NCBI RefSeq assembly: GCF_009741375.1
Contig: NZ_WOWP01000013.1
Span: 186,001 to 250,000, forward strand
DNA from: Flavobacterium rakeshii
Lineage (GTDB): Bacteria; Bacteroidota; Bacteroidia; Flavobacteriales; Flavobacteriaceae
Length of the DNA: 64,000 nt
Reading direction: 5' to 3'
In this document: positions 9,004-17,597 of the stretch, piece by piece
How positions within the stretch are numbered: the first letter of the stretch is position 1
Layout: every line of letters begins with the position of its first letter
The notes under the pieces: model-generated
The model's database searches: none
What the model saw: only the letters and a program-made list of their open reading frames with translations
What the model was told of the DNA's origin: nothing
Translations under genes and position numbers: made by a program

Positions 9004-9022
9004 CTTAAAAAACTAACACAAA

Positions 9023-10090
9023 TTATAGTTCCCAGCCAAAAGTAGCCTGGAGAACATAATCTTCCTTACTGGCGCCTTCCGGCGGCCTTCTGTCGTAATT
9101 ATACGTAAACCCGAATTTAATAAAAAATTCAAGAGGCAAATCGTATTTCAGGTCGAGTTTTATATCACTCCTAACCCTATGCTTTTCTGTTAAACTTGGA
9201 TAAACCACTGCATTTGTTAACAGGCTGAAATCTTTAATATCAAACATATTAAGCTCAATACCTCCAAATGCTTCGGCACTGTTCCTGTCAGCATTCAGTA
9301 TTGGTTCATATCGCTCATTATTCCATGCTCCACCTACTACCCCGCCAAAGTACAGTTTATTGGTATGTACAAAATACTTACCAAAACCCAGCTTGGTAGT
9401 AACCCTCATGTCCAGCTGCTGCTCATCATTTTGAAGCAGTTCTCCCGAAAGATTTAAAAAATAGTCGTGCTTTAAAAATACTCTTAACCCCAGGCTGGCA
9501 TCGGTACGGCTAATGTCGTTACTATTATCCTGCTTTGTTTTAATAGCATTATAACTTCCCTGCAAACTCCAGTAGTTTGCAGTATAACCTAAGGTACTCC
9601 TCATGGTAAACTGCTTAAAATTGTCTCGCTGTGTTAGGTTTACACCTAAAGACAACGAGGCATCAAGCCTGGAGATAAACCCCTGCTTGATAGATTTTAC
9701 ATACACAATATCGTGTACAGATGTATATATGTATTTCTTTTCGGCTACGTCATATAATACTACCCTTCCTCCGTTTATGGAATCGGTTTGCAGCATACTA
9801 TTTAACCTGTCTCCGTTCCTGAGGGTTATAAGGAAAGTTTGCTGACTGCTTAGTTTTTTAATGTCAAGCCATTTGACATTAAAATCACTATCACTGTAGT
9901 CTGTTTCAATAATCAGGACGCCTTTGTCCATCTCTTTAATCTCTCCAATAAGCCTATCCTTATTTTTAAGGATAATGGTATCGTTTTTCTGGGCGCGAGC
10001 ATTAAAACAACAGCATAAACATACTACCCAAAAAAGGGTAGTATGAAAACGTGGGGTTAAATTGCTAAGCCAATTTTTTGTGTGGGTCAT
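9023..10090 (-). CDS. DUF481-like outer-membrane protein
   Basis: 355 residues. A long signal peptide ends near residue 33 (NARAQ). Residues about 37-130 contain two related small beta modules ('KDRLIGEIKEMDKGVLIIETDY' and 'NGDRLNSMLQTD'), followed by about 220 residues of alternating polar/hydrophobic strands ending in an aromatic-rich C-terminus (FGWEL), as expected for a small beta-barrel. This matches DUF481 (YdiY-like) proteins, whose role is unknown. The start at 10090 is supported by the signal peptide. It is a single-gene unit with its own terminator. Confidence 0.75.
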   Translation of the reverse strand: MTHTKNWLSNLTPRFHTTLFWVVCLCCCFNARAQKNDTIILKNKDRLIGEIKEMDKGVLIIETDYSDSDFNVKWLDIKKLSSQQTFLITLRNGDRLNSMLQTDSINGGRVVLYDVAEKKYIYTSVHDIVYVKSIKQGFISRLDASLSLGVNLTQRDNFKQFTMRSTLGYTANYWSLQGSYNAIKTKQDNSNDISRTDASLGLRVFLKHDYFLNLSGELLQNDEQQLDMRVTTKLGFGKYFVHTNKLYFGGVVGGAWNNERYEPILNADRNSAEAFGGIELNMFDIKDFSLLTNAVVYPSLTEKHRVRSDIKLDLKYDLPLEFFIKFGFTYNYDRRPPEGASKEDYVLQATFGWEL

Positions 10091-10277
10091 CAGCTTAAAT
10101 TATGTGGGTGTATAATAAGGTTACTTTCTACATATAATAAGCTTTAGCATTTAATTTTCAGAAATAAGTGGGGACCTGATTTCTTATTCTTAAATATAGA
10201 AAATAATCCTTCATTTAACACATAAAGGACTACTTTTAACAAAAAATTAGATTGCCTTTTTAGGAAAAAACTGATTT

Positions 10278-10754
10278 TTAAAACAATAGCTTATTATTTT
10301 TTTTCTCTCTTACAGAAAATATATAGACCCATACAATTAAAAACACCTGTAACGGAACCCTAAACCACAAATAGCCTACCCCTTTACCTGTATAATTTGC
10401 ATGCATAAGGTTCACATTATGCAAGGTCGCATAAATATTAGCCGGAAGTATAAAGATGAAAAACAGTACCAAAATAACCCCTGTGATTTTTCGGTAAGCA
10501 GGAAATAATAGTAGTATACCAAATATAAACTCAGCCACTCCTGTTATGTACACCAAAGCCTCTCGGTAAGGTATAAAATCAGGCAACATCATTGCCATTC
10601 CCTTTGTAAACAAAAAGTGCCCCATACCCGTAAAACATAGCATACAACACATGGCAAGATTACCGTTAAAACGCCATTTAAAATCTTTTTGGGTAAGCTT
10701 ACTTATAAGTATACCTACAATAAAAGCCGTAAAAAGTACTATTACTACATTCAT
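10278..10754 (-). CDS. DoxX-like integral membrane protein
   Basis: 158 residues with four predicted membrane helices and the pattern 'GMGHFLFTKGMAMMLPDFIPYREALVYITGVAEFIFGILLLFPAYRKITG' in the middle, typical of DoxX/MauE-like small membrane proteins. Molecular function in this family is poorly defined; some members affect quinone or thiol redox systems. It lies 65 bases downstream of a Crp-like regulator on the same strand, so co-regulation is plausible. Confidence 0.75.
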   Translation of the reverse strand: MNVVIVLFTAFIVGILISKLTQKDFKWRFNGNLAMCCMLCFTGMGHFLFTKGMAMMLPDFIPYREALVYITGVAEFIFGILLLFPAYRKITGVILVLFFIFILPANIYATLHNVNLMHANYTGKGVGYLWFRVPLQVFLIVWVYIFSVREKKNNKLLF

Positions 10755-10819
10755 ATAACTGTCCGTTTTTTGATCAATGCAAAGTTGGGACTGTAATAGC
10801 CTATAAAAAATGATGTATG

Positions 10820-11401
10820 TTAGTTTCGTGCGTATTGCTTTCTTATCCGGCTAAGGCTTTCGGGTTGTATTCCTAAAAAGGAAGAAAGGTGTTTTACAGA
10901 AATAGCTGCAACAAGCTCAGGGTTTCTTTCCAATAGTGTTACATAACGCTCTTCGGCAGTAAGAGAAAGTAAATCCATTTCTTTTTCCAGTCTGTGAGCA
11001 TACTGCATTTCTGCCATTTTCCTGCCCACTGTAGCACCGTGAAATGAATTTTGGTAAAATACCTCTAAATCACTGTAAGGTATAGCTATTACTTCGGCGT
11101 CTTCTAAAAACTCAATAGTAACTACACTTGGCGTGCCTGTTATAAGGGAATAAAAAGCTGTAACAAATTCGCCCGAAAAATGAAAAGCAACAGTAAACTC
11201 CTTCCCTTCTTTTAAAAAGTAGTTACGGGTCACTCCGCTTTCTAAAAAGTAGATATGGTGTTCGTGCTCGCCTTCCTTTGTTAAGATATCACCTTTTTGA
11301 AAGGTTTTGTAGGTCAATATTTGTACAAAAATATCCCATTCGGCATCAGGTAAACGATGCAGACTAAAAACGGTTTGCTGTATTTTTTTAAGCGAATCCA
11401 T
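10820..11401 (-). CDS. Crp/Fnr-family transcriptional regulator
   Basis: 193 residues. An N-terminal cyclic-nucleotide-binding-like beta-roll (about residues 20-120, 'GDILTKEGEHEHHIYFLESG') is followed by a long dimer helix and a short C-terminal helix-turn-helix ('SVKHLSSFLGIQPESLSRIRKQ'). No Fnr-type cysteine cluster is present, so an iron-sulfur sensor is unlikely. The effector is unknown. The palindrome TTTCCC-ggtta-GGGAAA (11403-11419) lies directly upstream of the ATG. A DoxX-like gene follows. Confidence 0.88.
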   Translation of the reverse strand: MDSLKKIQQTVFSLHRLPDAEWDIFVQILTYKTFQKGDILTKEGEHEHHIYFLESGVTRNYFLKEGKEFTVAFHFSGEFVTAFYSLITGTPSVVTIEFLEDAEVIAIPYSDLEVFYQNSFHGATVGRKMAEMQYAHRLEKEMDLLSLTAEERYVTLLERNPELVAAISVKHLSSFLGIQPESLSRIRKQYARN

Positions 11402-11402
11402 A

Positions 11403-11419
11403 TTTCCCGGTTAGGGAAA
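11403..11419. repeat. Small REP-like palindrome upstream of the Crp-like gene
   Basis: TTTCCC-ggtta-GGGAAA forms a six-base hairpin immediately before the start codon at 11401. Its core resembles the ATCCC-gtta-GGGAT hairpins beside the transposase near 29.1 kb. It may be a related repeat or a local regulatory hairpin. Confidence 0.4.
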
Positions 11420-11431
11420 CTAAGATACAAT

Positions 11432-11872
11432 TTATCTTACTTTGTAGGCATTCATTACATTAACCTCATAACTGTTCTTATCTAAAAACAGTTGCAGTGT
11501 AGAACCATCGGGAGAAAACCATGCCAGGTTAACTCTTGTTTTTCCTTTCATTATCAGTTCGTTTAAATCTTTAGAAGCTTTGTTAGCTGTTCCTTCTGCC
11601 CCTACACTTTTGTAAACATCAGGTCTGCCAATCTCAAGGTTGTTCTCAATAAGCATACGCTGTACTAAGCCTATTGCCTGATCAAGTCCCTGTTCGGTTT
11701 GTTCAAATTTCATGGTAGCATCAAAGGTATTGCCTATTCTTAACCACTTATTGTAATCTGTCTTGGCAGACGAATAATCTCCTTTTACACTTAGTCCGCT
11801 GGCTCCAAAGGTTTGAGCCTGCATGGTTAATGCACCTAATAAAAAAACGAATGTTACTACAATCTTTTTCAT
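11432..11872 (-). CDS. Conserved hypothetical secreted protein
   Basis: 146 residues with a clear signal peptide (cleavage after about residue 19, MQAQ) and no domain I recognise. The mature part has 'DYNKWLRIGNTFDATMKFEQTEQGLDQAIGLVQ' and a beta-rich C-terminus. It lies 30 bases upstream of the Crp-like gene on the same strand and may be its operon partner. The divergent pentapeptide gene is separated by a 122-base region with an 18-base palindrome. Function is unknown. Confidence 0.7.
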   Translation of the reverse strand: MKKIVVTFVFLLGALTMQAQTFGASGLSVKGDYSSAKTDYNKWLRIGNTFDATMKFEQTEQGLDQAIGLVQRMLIENNLEIGRPDVYKSVGAEGTANKASKDLNELIMKGKTRVNLAWFSPDGSTLQLFLDKNSYEVNVMNAYKVR

Positions 11873-11926
11873 GTTGTTGGTTTTTATTATTTATTAGTTT
11901 CCACTAAGTTAGCCAATCTAACATTC

Positions 11927-11944
11927 ATTTTGTTTTAACAAAAT
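11927..11944. promoter_or_regulatory. 18-bp perfect palindrome in a divergent intergenic region
   Basis: ATTTTGTT-TT-AACAAAAT is an inverted repeat of two perfect 8-base arms. A second one, GTTAG-ccaat-CTAAC, lies at 11908-11922. Both are between divergent genes, where operators are expected. No regulator can be named. Confidence 0.4.
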
Positions 11945-11994
11945 CACAAAATAAGGCGCGTTTATGGTTAACTTGCCGACTTTAATACAAAAAC

Positions 11995-12567
11995 ATGTCT
12001 GCAAACTATATACTCGACACACAAATAAACAATACAGTGTTTGGTCCTGACGATATTATGTACAAGGATTACGAACGCTGTACTTTTACCGATTGTGATT
12101 TCACACAGTGCAATTACCTGGGGGTAGCATTTACCGATTGTGAATTTATAAACTGCAACTTTGCCGAAGCAAAAATTAACTATGTATCGTTTAGGGATGT
12201 GATGTTTACCGGCTGTAACTTTACAGGAGTGAATTTTGCCATGGTAGACGACCTCCTTTTTAAATTTGAGTTCAAGGAATGCATATTAGATTATACCAAG
12301 TTTTATACCCTAAAAATGAGGGGGACTGTATTTACAGGATGCCAGATTATAGCTTCCGACTTTATGAATGCTGATATTACCGACGTAATATTTGATAATT
12401 GTAACCTCCACAAGAGCATTTTTCTGGATACTATTGCCAATAAAGTAGATTTTTCTACCAGTTACAACTACACTATAGACCCCGAAAAGAATAAACTTAA
12501 AAAGGCAATATTTTCAGAGTCAGGACTTAAAGGGCTGCTTACCAAACACGAAATAATAATTAGATAA
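11995..12567 (+). CDS. Pentapeptide-repeat protein
   Basis: 190 residues made of pentapeptide repeats of A(D/N)LXX type, here with many Cys and Phe: 'CTFTDCDFTQCNYLGVAF', 'CEFINCNFAEAKINYVSF', 'CNFTGVNF', 'CNLHKSIFLDT'. Such sequences fold as a right-handed quadrilateral beta-helix. The size and a loop-like break near residues 80-90 resemble the Qnr/MfpA group of gyrase-interacting DNA mimics, but most pentapeptide proteins of this kind have no known role and resistance should not be assumed. Single-gene unit. Confidence 0.88.
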   Translation: MSANYILDTQINNTVFGPDDIMYKDYERCTFTDCDFTQCNYLGVAFTDCEFINCNFAEAKINYVSFRDVMFTGCNFTGVNFAMVDDLLFKFEFKECILDYTKFYTLKMRGTVFTGCQIIASDFMNADITDVIFDNCNLHKSIFLDTIANKVDFSTSYNYTIDPEKNKLKKAIFSESGLKGLLTKHEIIIR

Positions 12568-12580
12568 AATAAAGCAGTTT

Positions 12581-12615
12581 TTTGTAGTGTTAATCAAATT
12601 TTAGCAATACATTTG
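12581..12615 (+). promoter_or_regulatory. Promoter of a short transcription unit (candidate small RNA)
   Basis: TTTG at 12581-12584 and TACATTTG at 12608-12615, spaced 23 bases, match the Bacteroidota -33/-7 elements. Transcription would start near 12620. Confidence 0.5.
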
Positions 12616-12619
12616 CCGC

Positions 12620-12686
12620 TCATTGCTGGTCATGTTATGGGCCAACAATTTAAAGACCCAGGGGCTTCCACCCACGGGTCTTTTTC
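12620..12686 (+). ncRNA. Candidate small RNA or 5' leader with terminator
   Basis: Downstream of the promoter at 12581-12615 about 65 bases fold as two hairpins: TTGcTGG (12623-12629) with CCAaCAA (12642-12648), and AAAGACCC (12652-12659) with GGGTCTTT (12676-12683), the latter with an inner GGG/CCC stem and a following T-run. No convincing reading frame fits. It could be an independent small RNA, or an attenuated leader of the kinase gene that starts at 12805. I recognise no known RNA family. Confidence 0.4.
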
Positions 12687-12804
12687 ATTTATAGGCATTT
12701 TACAAAACAGCACCTGCACCTTTTTATCAGGAAAAAGCCAACATTCGTCAAAAAAACATACCCCTTCAAACACTTTTCGCTTATTTTTAAGGCTAAAAAA
12801 CTTT

Positions 12805-14931
12805 TTGAACGCTTTTAAACTTTACCATACCGGCTTTTTGCTTACCTTATTGTTTTGCTGCAATTTTTGTTTTGCTCAAAACGATATTAAAACCCTTGAC
12901 TCCTTAAAAACTGAGTTTGTTAACCATACATACGACACTAATGCCGTAGCTTTTTACAATAAGGCACATAAACTGGGCGAAAAACTAATTAAAGACAATA
13001 CATTAAAACAAGAAGCCCAGTCTATACTCTATACTCTGGAAGATTATATGATAGGAGTCTATTTATACAATGGTGAATATGATAAAGCCATTTCGTTAAA
13101 TACGACTAAGCTCAATAGCAGCCTAAAACAACAGGACAGCACATCAATAACCAACAGTTACCTGCTGTTTGGTAAAATTTACGCCAAAAAAAAAGAGGTT
13201 GAGAAAAGCTTTAACTACTATGATAAAGCGGCTCAATTAGCTATTACATTAAAAGACTATAGTACACTAACTGCTATTTATGAAAATATGGCTGTACTTT
13301 ATGGTGAAACAGATAATGATGAAAAGCTAATAGAATATCATTTTAAGGTTTTAAAACTTAAAGAAAAACATAACCTCCCCAACCTAACAGCTTCTTACCT
13401 CAACATAGGCCTTATTTTTTCTGACAGGAAGAAATATGATAAAGCATTAAGCTATTACCAAAAATCACTAAAAGAACTGAAAAAGAATAAGGATGATTAT
13501 ATACTTACCTATAACTACATATTCCTTTCAGATCTTTACCGAAAGAAAAAGGTATACGACTCGGTTATATACTATGCAAATAAAGCACTTCATTTAGCTA
13601 AAGCCGGAGGGTATACATCACTTGAAGCCGACGCTTATAATTCTATTGGTACTGCTAATAAAAAAACAGGAGATTACAATAATGCCATACTGCTTCACTC
13701 TAAAAGCTATGATTTATACAAACAGGTAGACAATAATGTAGGTATTATACAGGCTGCTAATCAGCTGGGAGATGATTATTTTACCATGGACTCTGTTCAA
13801 AAAGCAACAGGAAAAGTAAACAAGCCTACAGTGATACCTTCTTTTATTCCTGCTTCACATTACAATAGCCTTCCATTAGATAAGGGGCTTTTATGCCTTG
13901 ACCTTGCTAAAGAAAAAATTAAAGTATATGGTATAACAGCCGACAGGAAAACCAATATTAAATTCTATAAAAAAATATATACCGCAAAAGGGAACTATAA
14001 AAAAGCACTGGAAATGCAGACGCTAGAATTCACTATAGCCGACAGCATTAAAGAGGAACAACTAAAAGCAAAAGCTTTAAAAAAAGAGTTTCAATATGCT
14101 TATGAAAAGAAAAAAGAACTGGATAGTATAAAAATTGCCTACATAAAAACACTTGCCGATACCAAAATTGAAAAAGAAAAGAGTACCAAAAAGACACTTT
14201 ATTTTATTATAGCTATTGTAACCCTTATAATGCTGTTAGTATATGCAAGGCTTAAATACCTGCAAAAAAACAAAGAACTTATTATTGAAGGACAAAAGGC
14301 TCTGGTAGAAAAGAAACAAAAAGAAATTGTTGAAACCGAGCTGGATTACCTTAAAGCCCAAATCAATCCGCATTTTCTTTTCAACTCCCTTAATACCATT
14401 TATTTTAAAATCAATAAAGAAAATAAAGAAGCACGCGAAGCACTTATAGGTTTTTCAGAAATACTGCGTTATCAGTTATACGAGTGTAACCTGGATACTG
14501 TAAATATTGAGAAAGAAATAAAATACCTTAACGATTATGTACAACTACAGCTACTCCGCAAAAATGACAGCAATATTAAATGTAATATTGATATTACCCA
14601 TAATGTAATTAATTTCCAGATAGCCCCACTCCTACTGGTTAATTTTGTAGAAAATGCATTTAAGCATTTAAGGAACGACAGTAATCAAACAAACTCCATC
14701 AATATTCTTCTGGATAAAACCGAAGACACTTTTATCTTTGAGATTGAAAACGATAAAAACGTCAGGGAAAGCATAAAGGATAACGGAGCTAATGACAACG
14801 GTATAGGTCTGCTTAATGTAAAACGAAGGTTAGAGCTTATTTACCCTAACAGGCATACTATTAAAATTGAAGACAACACTACCACATACAAAGTTACACT
14901 CACAATAAAACTGAATGATTATGACCAGTAA
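12805..14931 (+). CDS. Sensor histidine kinase with TPR sensor region (LytS/YehU type)
   Basis: No ATG occurs near the signal peptide; TTG at 12805 gives 'NAFKLYHTGFLLTLLFCCNFCFAQ', a good signal sequence, so I use it (708 residues). Residues about 40-430 contain tetratricopeptide repeats, a membrane helix lies at about 464-484, and the His_kinase domain follows with phospho-acceptor His523 in 'AQINPHFLFNSLN', then a HATPase domain with 'NFVENAFKH' and 'GIGLLNVKRRL'. It overlaps the LytTR regulator gene by 11 bases, so they form a two-component pair. The signal is unknown. Confidence 0.88.
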   Translation: MNAFKLYHTGFLLTLLFCCNFCFAQNDIKTLDSLKTEFVNHTYDTNAVAFYNKAHKLGEKLIKDNTLKQEAQSILYTLEDYMIGVYLYNGEYDKAISLNTTKLNSSLKQQDSTSITNSYLLFGKIYAKKKEVEKSFNYYDKAAQLAITLKDYSTLTAIYENMAVLYGETDNDEKLIEYHFKVLKLKEKHNLPNLTASYLNIGLIFSDRKKYDKALSYYQKSLKELKKNKDDYILTYNYIFLSDLYRKKKVYDSVIYYANKALHLAKAGGYTSLEADAYNSIGTANKKTGDYNNAILLHSKSYDLYKQVDNNVGIIQAANQLGDDYFTMDSVQKATGKVNKPTVIPSFIPASHYNSLPLDKGLLCLDLAKEKIKVYGITADRKTNIKFYKKIYTAKGNYKKALEMQTLEFTIADSIKEEQLKAKALKKEFQYAYEKKKELDSIKIAYIKTLADTKIEKEKSTKKTLYFIIAIVTLIMLLVYARLKYLQKNKELIIEGQKALVEKKQKEIVETELDYLKAQINPHFLFNSLNTIYFKINKENKEAREALIGFSEILRYQLYECNLDTVNIEKEIKYLNDYVQLQLLRKNDSNIKCNIDITHNVINFQIAPLLLVNFVENAFKHLRNDSNQTNSINILLDKTEDTFIFEIENDKNVRESIKDNGANDNGIGLLNVKRRLELIYPNRHTIKIEDNTTTYKVTLTIKLNDYDQ

Positions 14932-15637
14932 ACTAAAATGTCTTATTGTAGATGATGAATTTACTGCCCGTAAGGGTATAACCGAATATATTGAGGATAC
15001 TGATTTCCTTGAGGCCTCTTTTGAGGCGCAGGATCCTTTTGAGGCCATGAATATTATTAAGAACAATAAAGTAGACCTTATGTTTCTTGATATTAATATG
15101 CCTAAAATGTCGGGGATTGATTTTTTAAAGCTGGGCAACATCCTCCCTCCTGTTATTATAACAACCGCCTATCAGGAATATGCCTTAGAAGGCTATGAAT
15201 TAGATATTATAGATTATCTGTTAAAACCCATTCCGTTTGAGCGTTTTGTAAAAGCTGCAAAAAAGGTTCAGGGATATATCGCATCTACAACCGATAGTCA
15301 AAACCAGGCAACCGATTCATTTTTTGTAAAAAGCAACGGTATTTATGAGCAAATTTCATACAGTGATATTAGCGCTGTAGAGTCATTGCAAAACTATGTA
15401 ATCATCCATACCAATAAAGGCCGTGTTATTGCCTACCTTACTCTAAAGCTTATTATGGAAAAACTGCCCGACAGTACTTTTATACAAATCCATAAATCAT
15501 ATGTAGTGTCAAAAAAAGCGATACAAAGTATAAGTACCGATAGTGTTTGTATTAACGACAACAACTTCCCTATTGGTAACTCTTTCAAAAACAAACTCTT
15601 TGACGAGTTTATCAATACAAAACTCTTAAAAAGGTAA
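14921..15637 (+). CDS. LytTR-family response regulator
   Basis: The preferred ATG at 14921 gives 238 residues; another ATG lies at 14915. The receiver domain has acidic residues Asp11/Asp12, phospho-acceptor Asp57 ('MFLDINMPKMSG') and the conserved Lys in 'LLKPI'. The C-terminal LytTR domain ('SDISAVESLQNYVIIHTNKGRV...FIQIHKSYVVS') binds DNA through beta-strands. It overlaps the kinase gene by 11 bases, which supports translational coupling and partnership. Target genes are unknown; the next gene, a T9SS cargo protein, is a candidate by position only. Confidence 0.92.
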   Translation: MTSKLKCLIVDDEFTARKGITEYIEDTDFLEASFEAQDPFEAMNIIKNNKVDLMFLDINMPKMSGIDFLKLGNILPPVIITTAYQEYALEGYELDIIDYLLKPIPFERFVKAAKKVQGYIASTTDSQNQATDSFFVKSNGIYEQISYSDISAVESLQNYVIIHTNKGRVIAYLTLKLIMEKLPDSTFIQIHKSYVVSKKAIQSISTDSVCINDNNFPIGNSFKNKLFDEFINTKLLKR

Positions 15638-15736
15638 ACAGGCATTTTTATCAAGAAAATAAACCACATCGTGTAATTTACTAACTGTGTTTTAGGTTAA
15701 CTGCTAATTTGGCAAAAAAATTCAAAGCCTTAAAAC

Positions 15737-17506
15737 ATGATTAAAAAAATTACGAAAAAGAAATTCTTTGCCTTTGCCACACTACTGCTAAGTATAGGCA
15801 TGCAGGCACAAAATGTAACATTACAATATGGGCAGTCTGTAGGAGGTGATTCTGAACACGGCGAACTGGCACGTGGCATGGTTACCGATGATAACGGAAA
15901 CATATACATTACAGGTATTTTCCATGATACTGTTGATTTTGACCCTTCTGAAGGTACAACACAACTTACCTCTACCGGAGATGACGATGTGTTTATAGCC
16001 AAGTATAATGCTAACGGAAACCTTGTATGGGCACACAATATACTACTGTTTGCCGAAACAAATACCTCTGGAGAGGAAAGACCTACAGCCATAGCCATCG
16101 ATGAAAATAATAATCTTTATGTTACCGGAGAATCAAGCATAGGACTTGCAGGGTATTTTGTTTCAAAATGGGATACTAACGGTACTAAAATATGGACTAA
16201 AACCCTATTTACAGATAATTTTGAAAACGACATTGCCCCTTTTGATATAGAAGCCTCGGGTGGGGTTGTAAAAATAGTAGGACGCACTGCCGGAACAAAC
16301 GATTTTGATTTTTCGGAAACCGAAACTCATAACAATACTGCTAATACGGTTGATGGTTTTATACATGCCGTTGACTATGACGGAAACTTTCTTTGGGTGA
16401 AAGACCTGAAAAGCAATGTAAGGTCGGAACTTACAGGTATAGCAACCGATAGCAACGGAAATATATTTGTTACAGGTGCATTTACCGGATCTGTTGACAC
16501 TGATTTTTCCCAGGAAACTAATATACTTTCTACAAGTGTTCCTGACCCTGATGTAAGTGCCGGTTTTCTTATCAAATACTCTCCCGAAGGCGAACTGATT
16601 TGGAACAGGCTGTTACTTAATACGGAAGGCTCATCAGTGGTATTCAATACTTTGACTACTGATACCGAAGACAATGTAATCCTTACAGGAAGCATTATAG
16701 GCACCATACAAATAATTAACAATGGGGAGGTAGAACAAACTTTTACCAACACGGCTAACTTTGGGACTTACATTGCAAAATTCAGTAGCGAAGGAAATCT
16801 AAACTGGGCTCATCATATCTCTGGTACAGAAAATAACTTTAACCTGCCTTTTGATGTAACTACAGATGAATGTAATACTATATACATATCGGGGGAATTT
16901 AGAGGAATTTGTGACTTTGACACAAGCGAGAGTGATTTTATTATGTCATCACAATCGTTTAGTAAAGACGATGTATATGTAGCTGTTTTTTCTGATGAAG
17001 GTAGCCTTAGCGGCGCATTCCAAATTGGTGGTACAGGTAACCCCGAATTTCTTGACCTTAACTCTCACATGCCTCTTACGGTAAAAAATAACAGCCTTAC
17101 TATTGCGGGTACTTATGTAGGCGGACTTGATTTAGATCCTTCATCAGGCACTACCGAGGTAGTTTCTGTAAATCAGGCTGGTACTTCAATACCTTCCAGA
17201 GACTTTTTCATTGCAAAATATACACTCGATACGGGTTGTATACTATCATTAAACGATTTTAAAGAGGCTAATACATTTACCATATCTCCTAACCCTGCTC
17301 ACGAAAGTTTCACTATAACACTGGGTAACGAATATAACGGATATGATATTTACATTTATGATGTAACAGGTAAATGTGTGCTTCAAAAAACAAACCTTAG
17401 CGGCATTACAAACACCATAAACATAAACAATTTAACATCAGGCCTGTATCTTGTAAAACTGCAAACGGGAGAGAAAACAACATCAAAAAAGGTTTTGGTT
17501 AATTAG
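15737..17506 (+). CDS. T9SS-secreted beta-propeller-like (SBBP-repeat) protein
   Basis: 589 residues. The signal peptide ends near residue 25 (MQAQ). The body carries repeats of the pattern 'DDNGNIYITGIFHDTVDFDPSEGTT..STGDDDVFIAKYNANGNLVWAH', characteristic of SBBP/beta-propeller repeats in secreted bacterial proteins. The last 80 residues form a T9SS type A sorting domain ('FTISPNPAHESFTI...LTSGLYLVKLQTGEKTTSKKVLVN'). It is probably exported to or beyond the cell surface. Ligand and role are unknown. Confidence 0.88.
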   Translation: MIKKITKKKFFAFATLLLSIGMQAQNVTLQYGQSVGGDSEHGELARGMVTDDNGNIYITGIFHDTVDFDPSEGTTQLTSTGDDDVFIAKYNANGNLVWAHNILLFAETNTSGEERPTAIAIDENNNLYVTGESSIGLAGYFVSKWDTNGTKIWTKTLFTDNFENDIAPFDIEASGGVVKIVGRTAGTNDFDFSETETHNNTANTVDGFIHAVDYDGNFLWVKDLKSNVRSELTGIATDSNGNIFVTGAFTGSVDTDFSQETNILSTSVPDPDVSAGFLIKYSPEGELIWNRLLLNTEGSSVVFNTLTTDTEDNVILTGSIIGTIQIINNGEVEQTFTNTANFGTYIAKFSSEGNLNWAHHISGTENNFNLPFDVTTDECNTIYISGEFRGICDFDTSESDFIMSSQSFSKDDVYVAVFSDEGSLSGAFQIGGTGNPEFLDLNSHMPLTVKNNSLTIAGTYVGGLDLDPSSGTTEVVSVNQAGTSIPSRDFFIAKYTLDTGCILSLNDFKEANTFTISPNPAHESFTITLGNEYNGYDIYIYDVTGKCVLQKTNLSGITNTININNLTSGLYLVKLQTGEKTTSKKVLVN

Positions 17507-17543
17507 GTTAGTCTTTTTCATAGAGACGTGTTTTCTTCTCAAA

Positions 17544-17573
17544 AAAAATCCCTCCTGATTAGGAGGGATTTTT
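17544..17573. terminator. Bidirectional terminator between convergent genes
   Basis: 13-base arms 17544-17556 and 17561-17573 with loop GATT. It serves the T9SS cargo gene and glyA. Confidence 0.85.
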
Positions 17574-17597
17574 ATATATACTATTTAGTGTTTTTTA

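Larger units (their letters stand above)
8683..9022. other. 340-bp intergenic region: symporter leader, metal-box promoter, terminator
   Basis: It holds the terminator of the DUF481 gene (8976-9003), the promoter with the DtxR-like palindrome (8879-8909), and then about 190 bases of transcribed leader. Close to the symporter start there is a near-perfect hairpin, 8712-8721 against 8726-8735, with 9 of 10 pairs matching. A minus-strand open frame of 16 codons (8836-8786) lies in the leader but has no supporting signal. Nothing else was seen. Confidence 0.5.

Noticed and set aside
11995-12567. Quinolone-resistance (Qnr) gene
   Set aside because: The pentapeptide repeat pattern alone does not show gyrase binding. 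The characteristic Qnr loops are not clear, so only the family name is given.
12613-12804. Extension of the histidine kinase frame upstream to 12613
   Set aside because: It would begin inside a promoter box and run through a terminator hairpin, and it would put 64 uncharacteristic residues in front of a good signal peptide.
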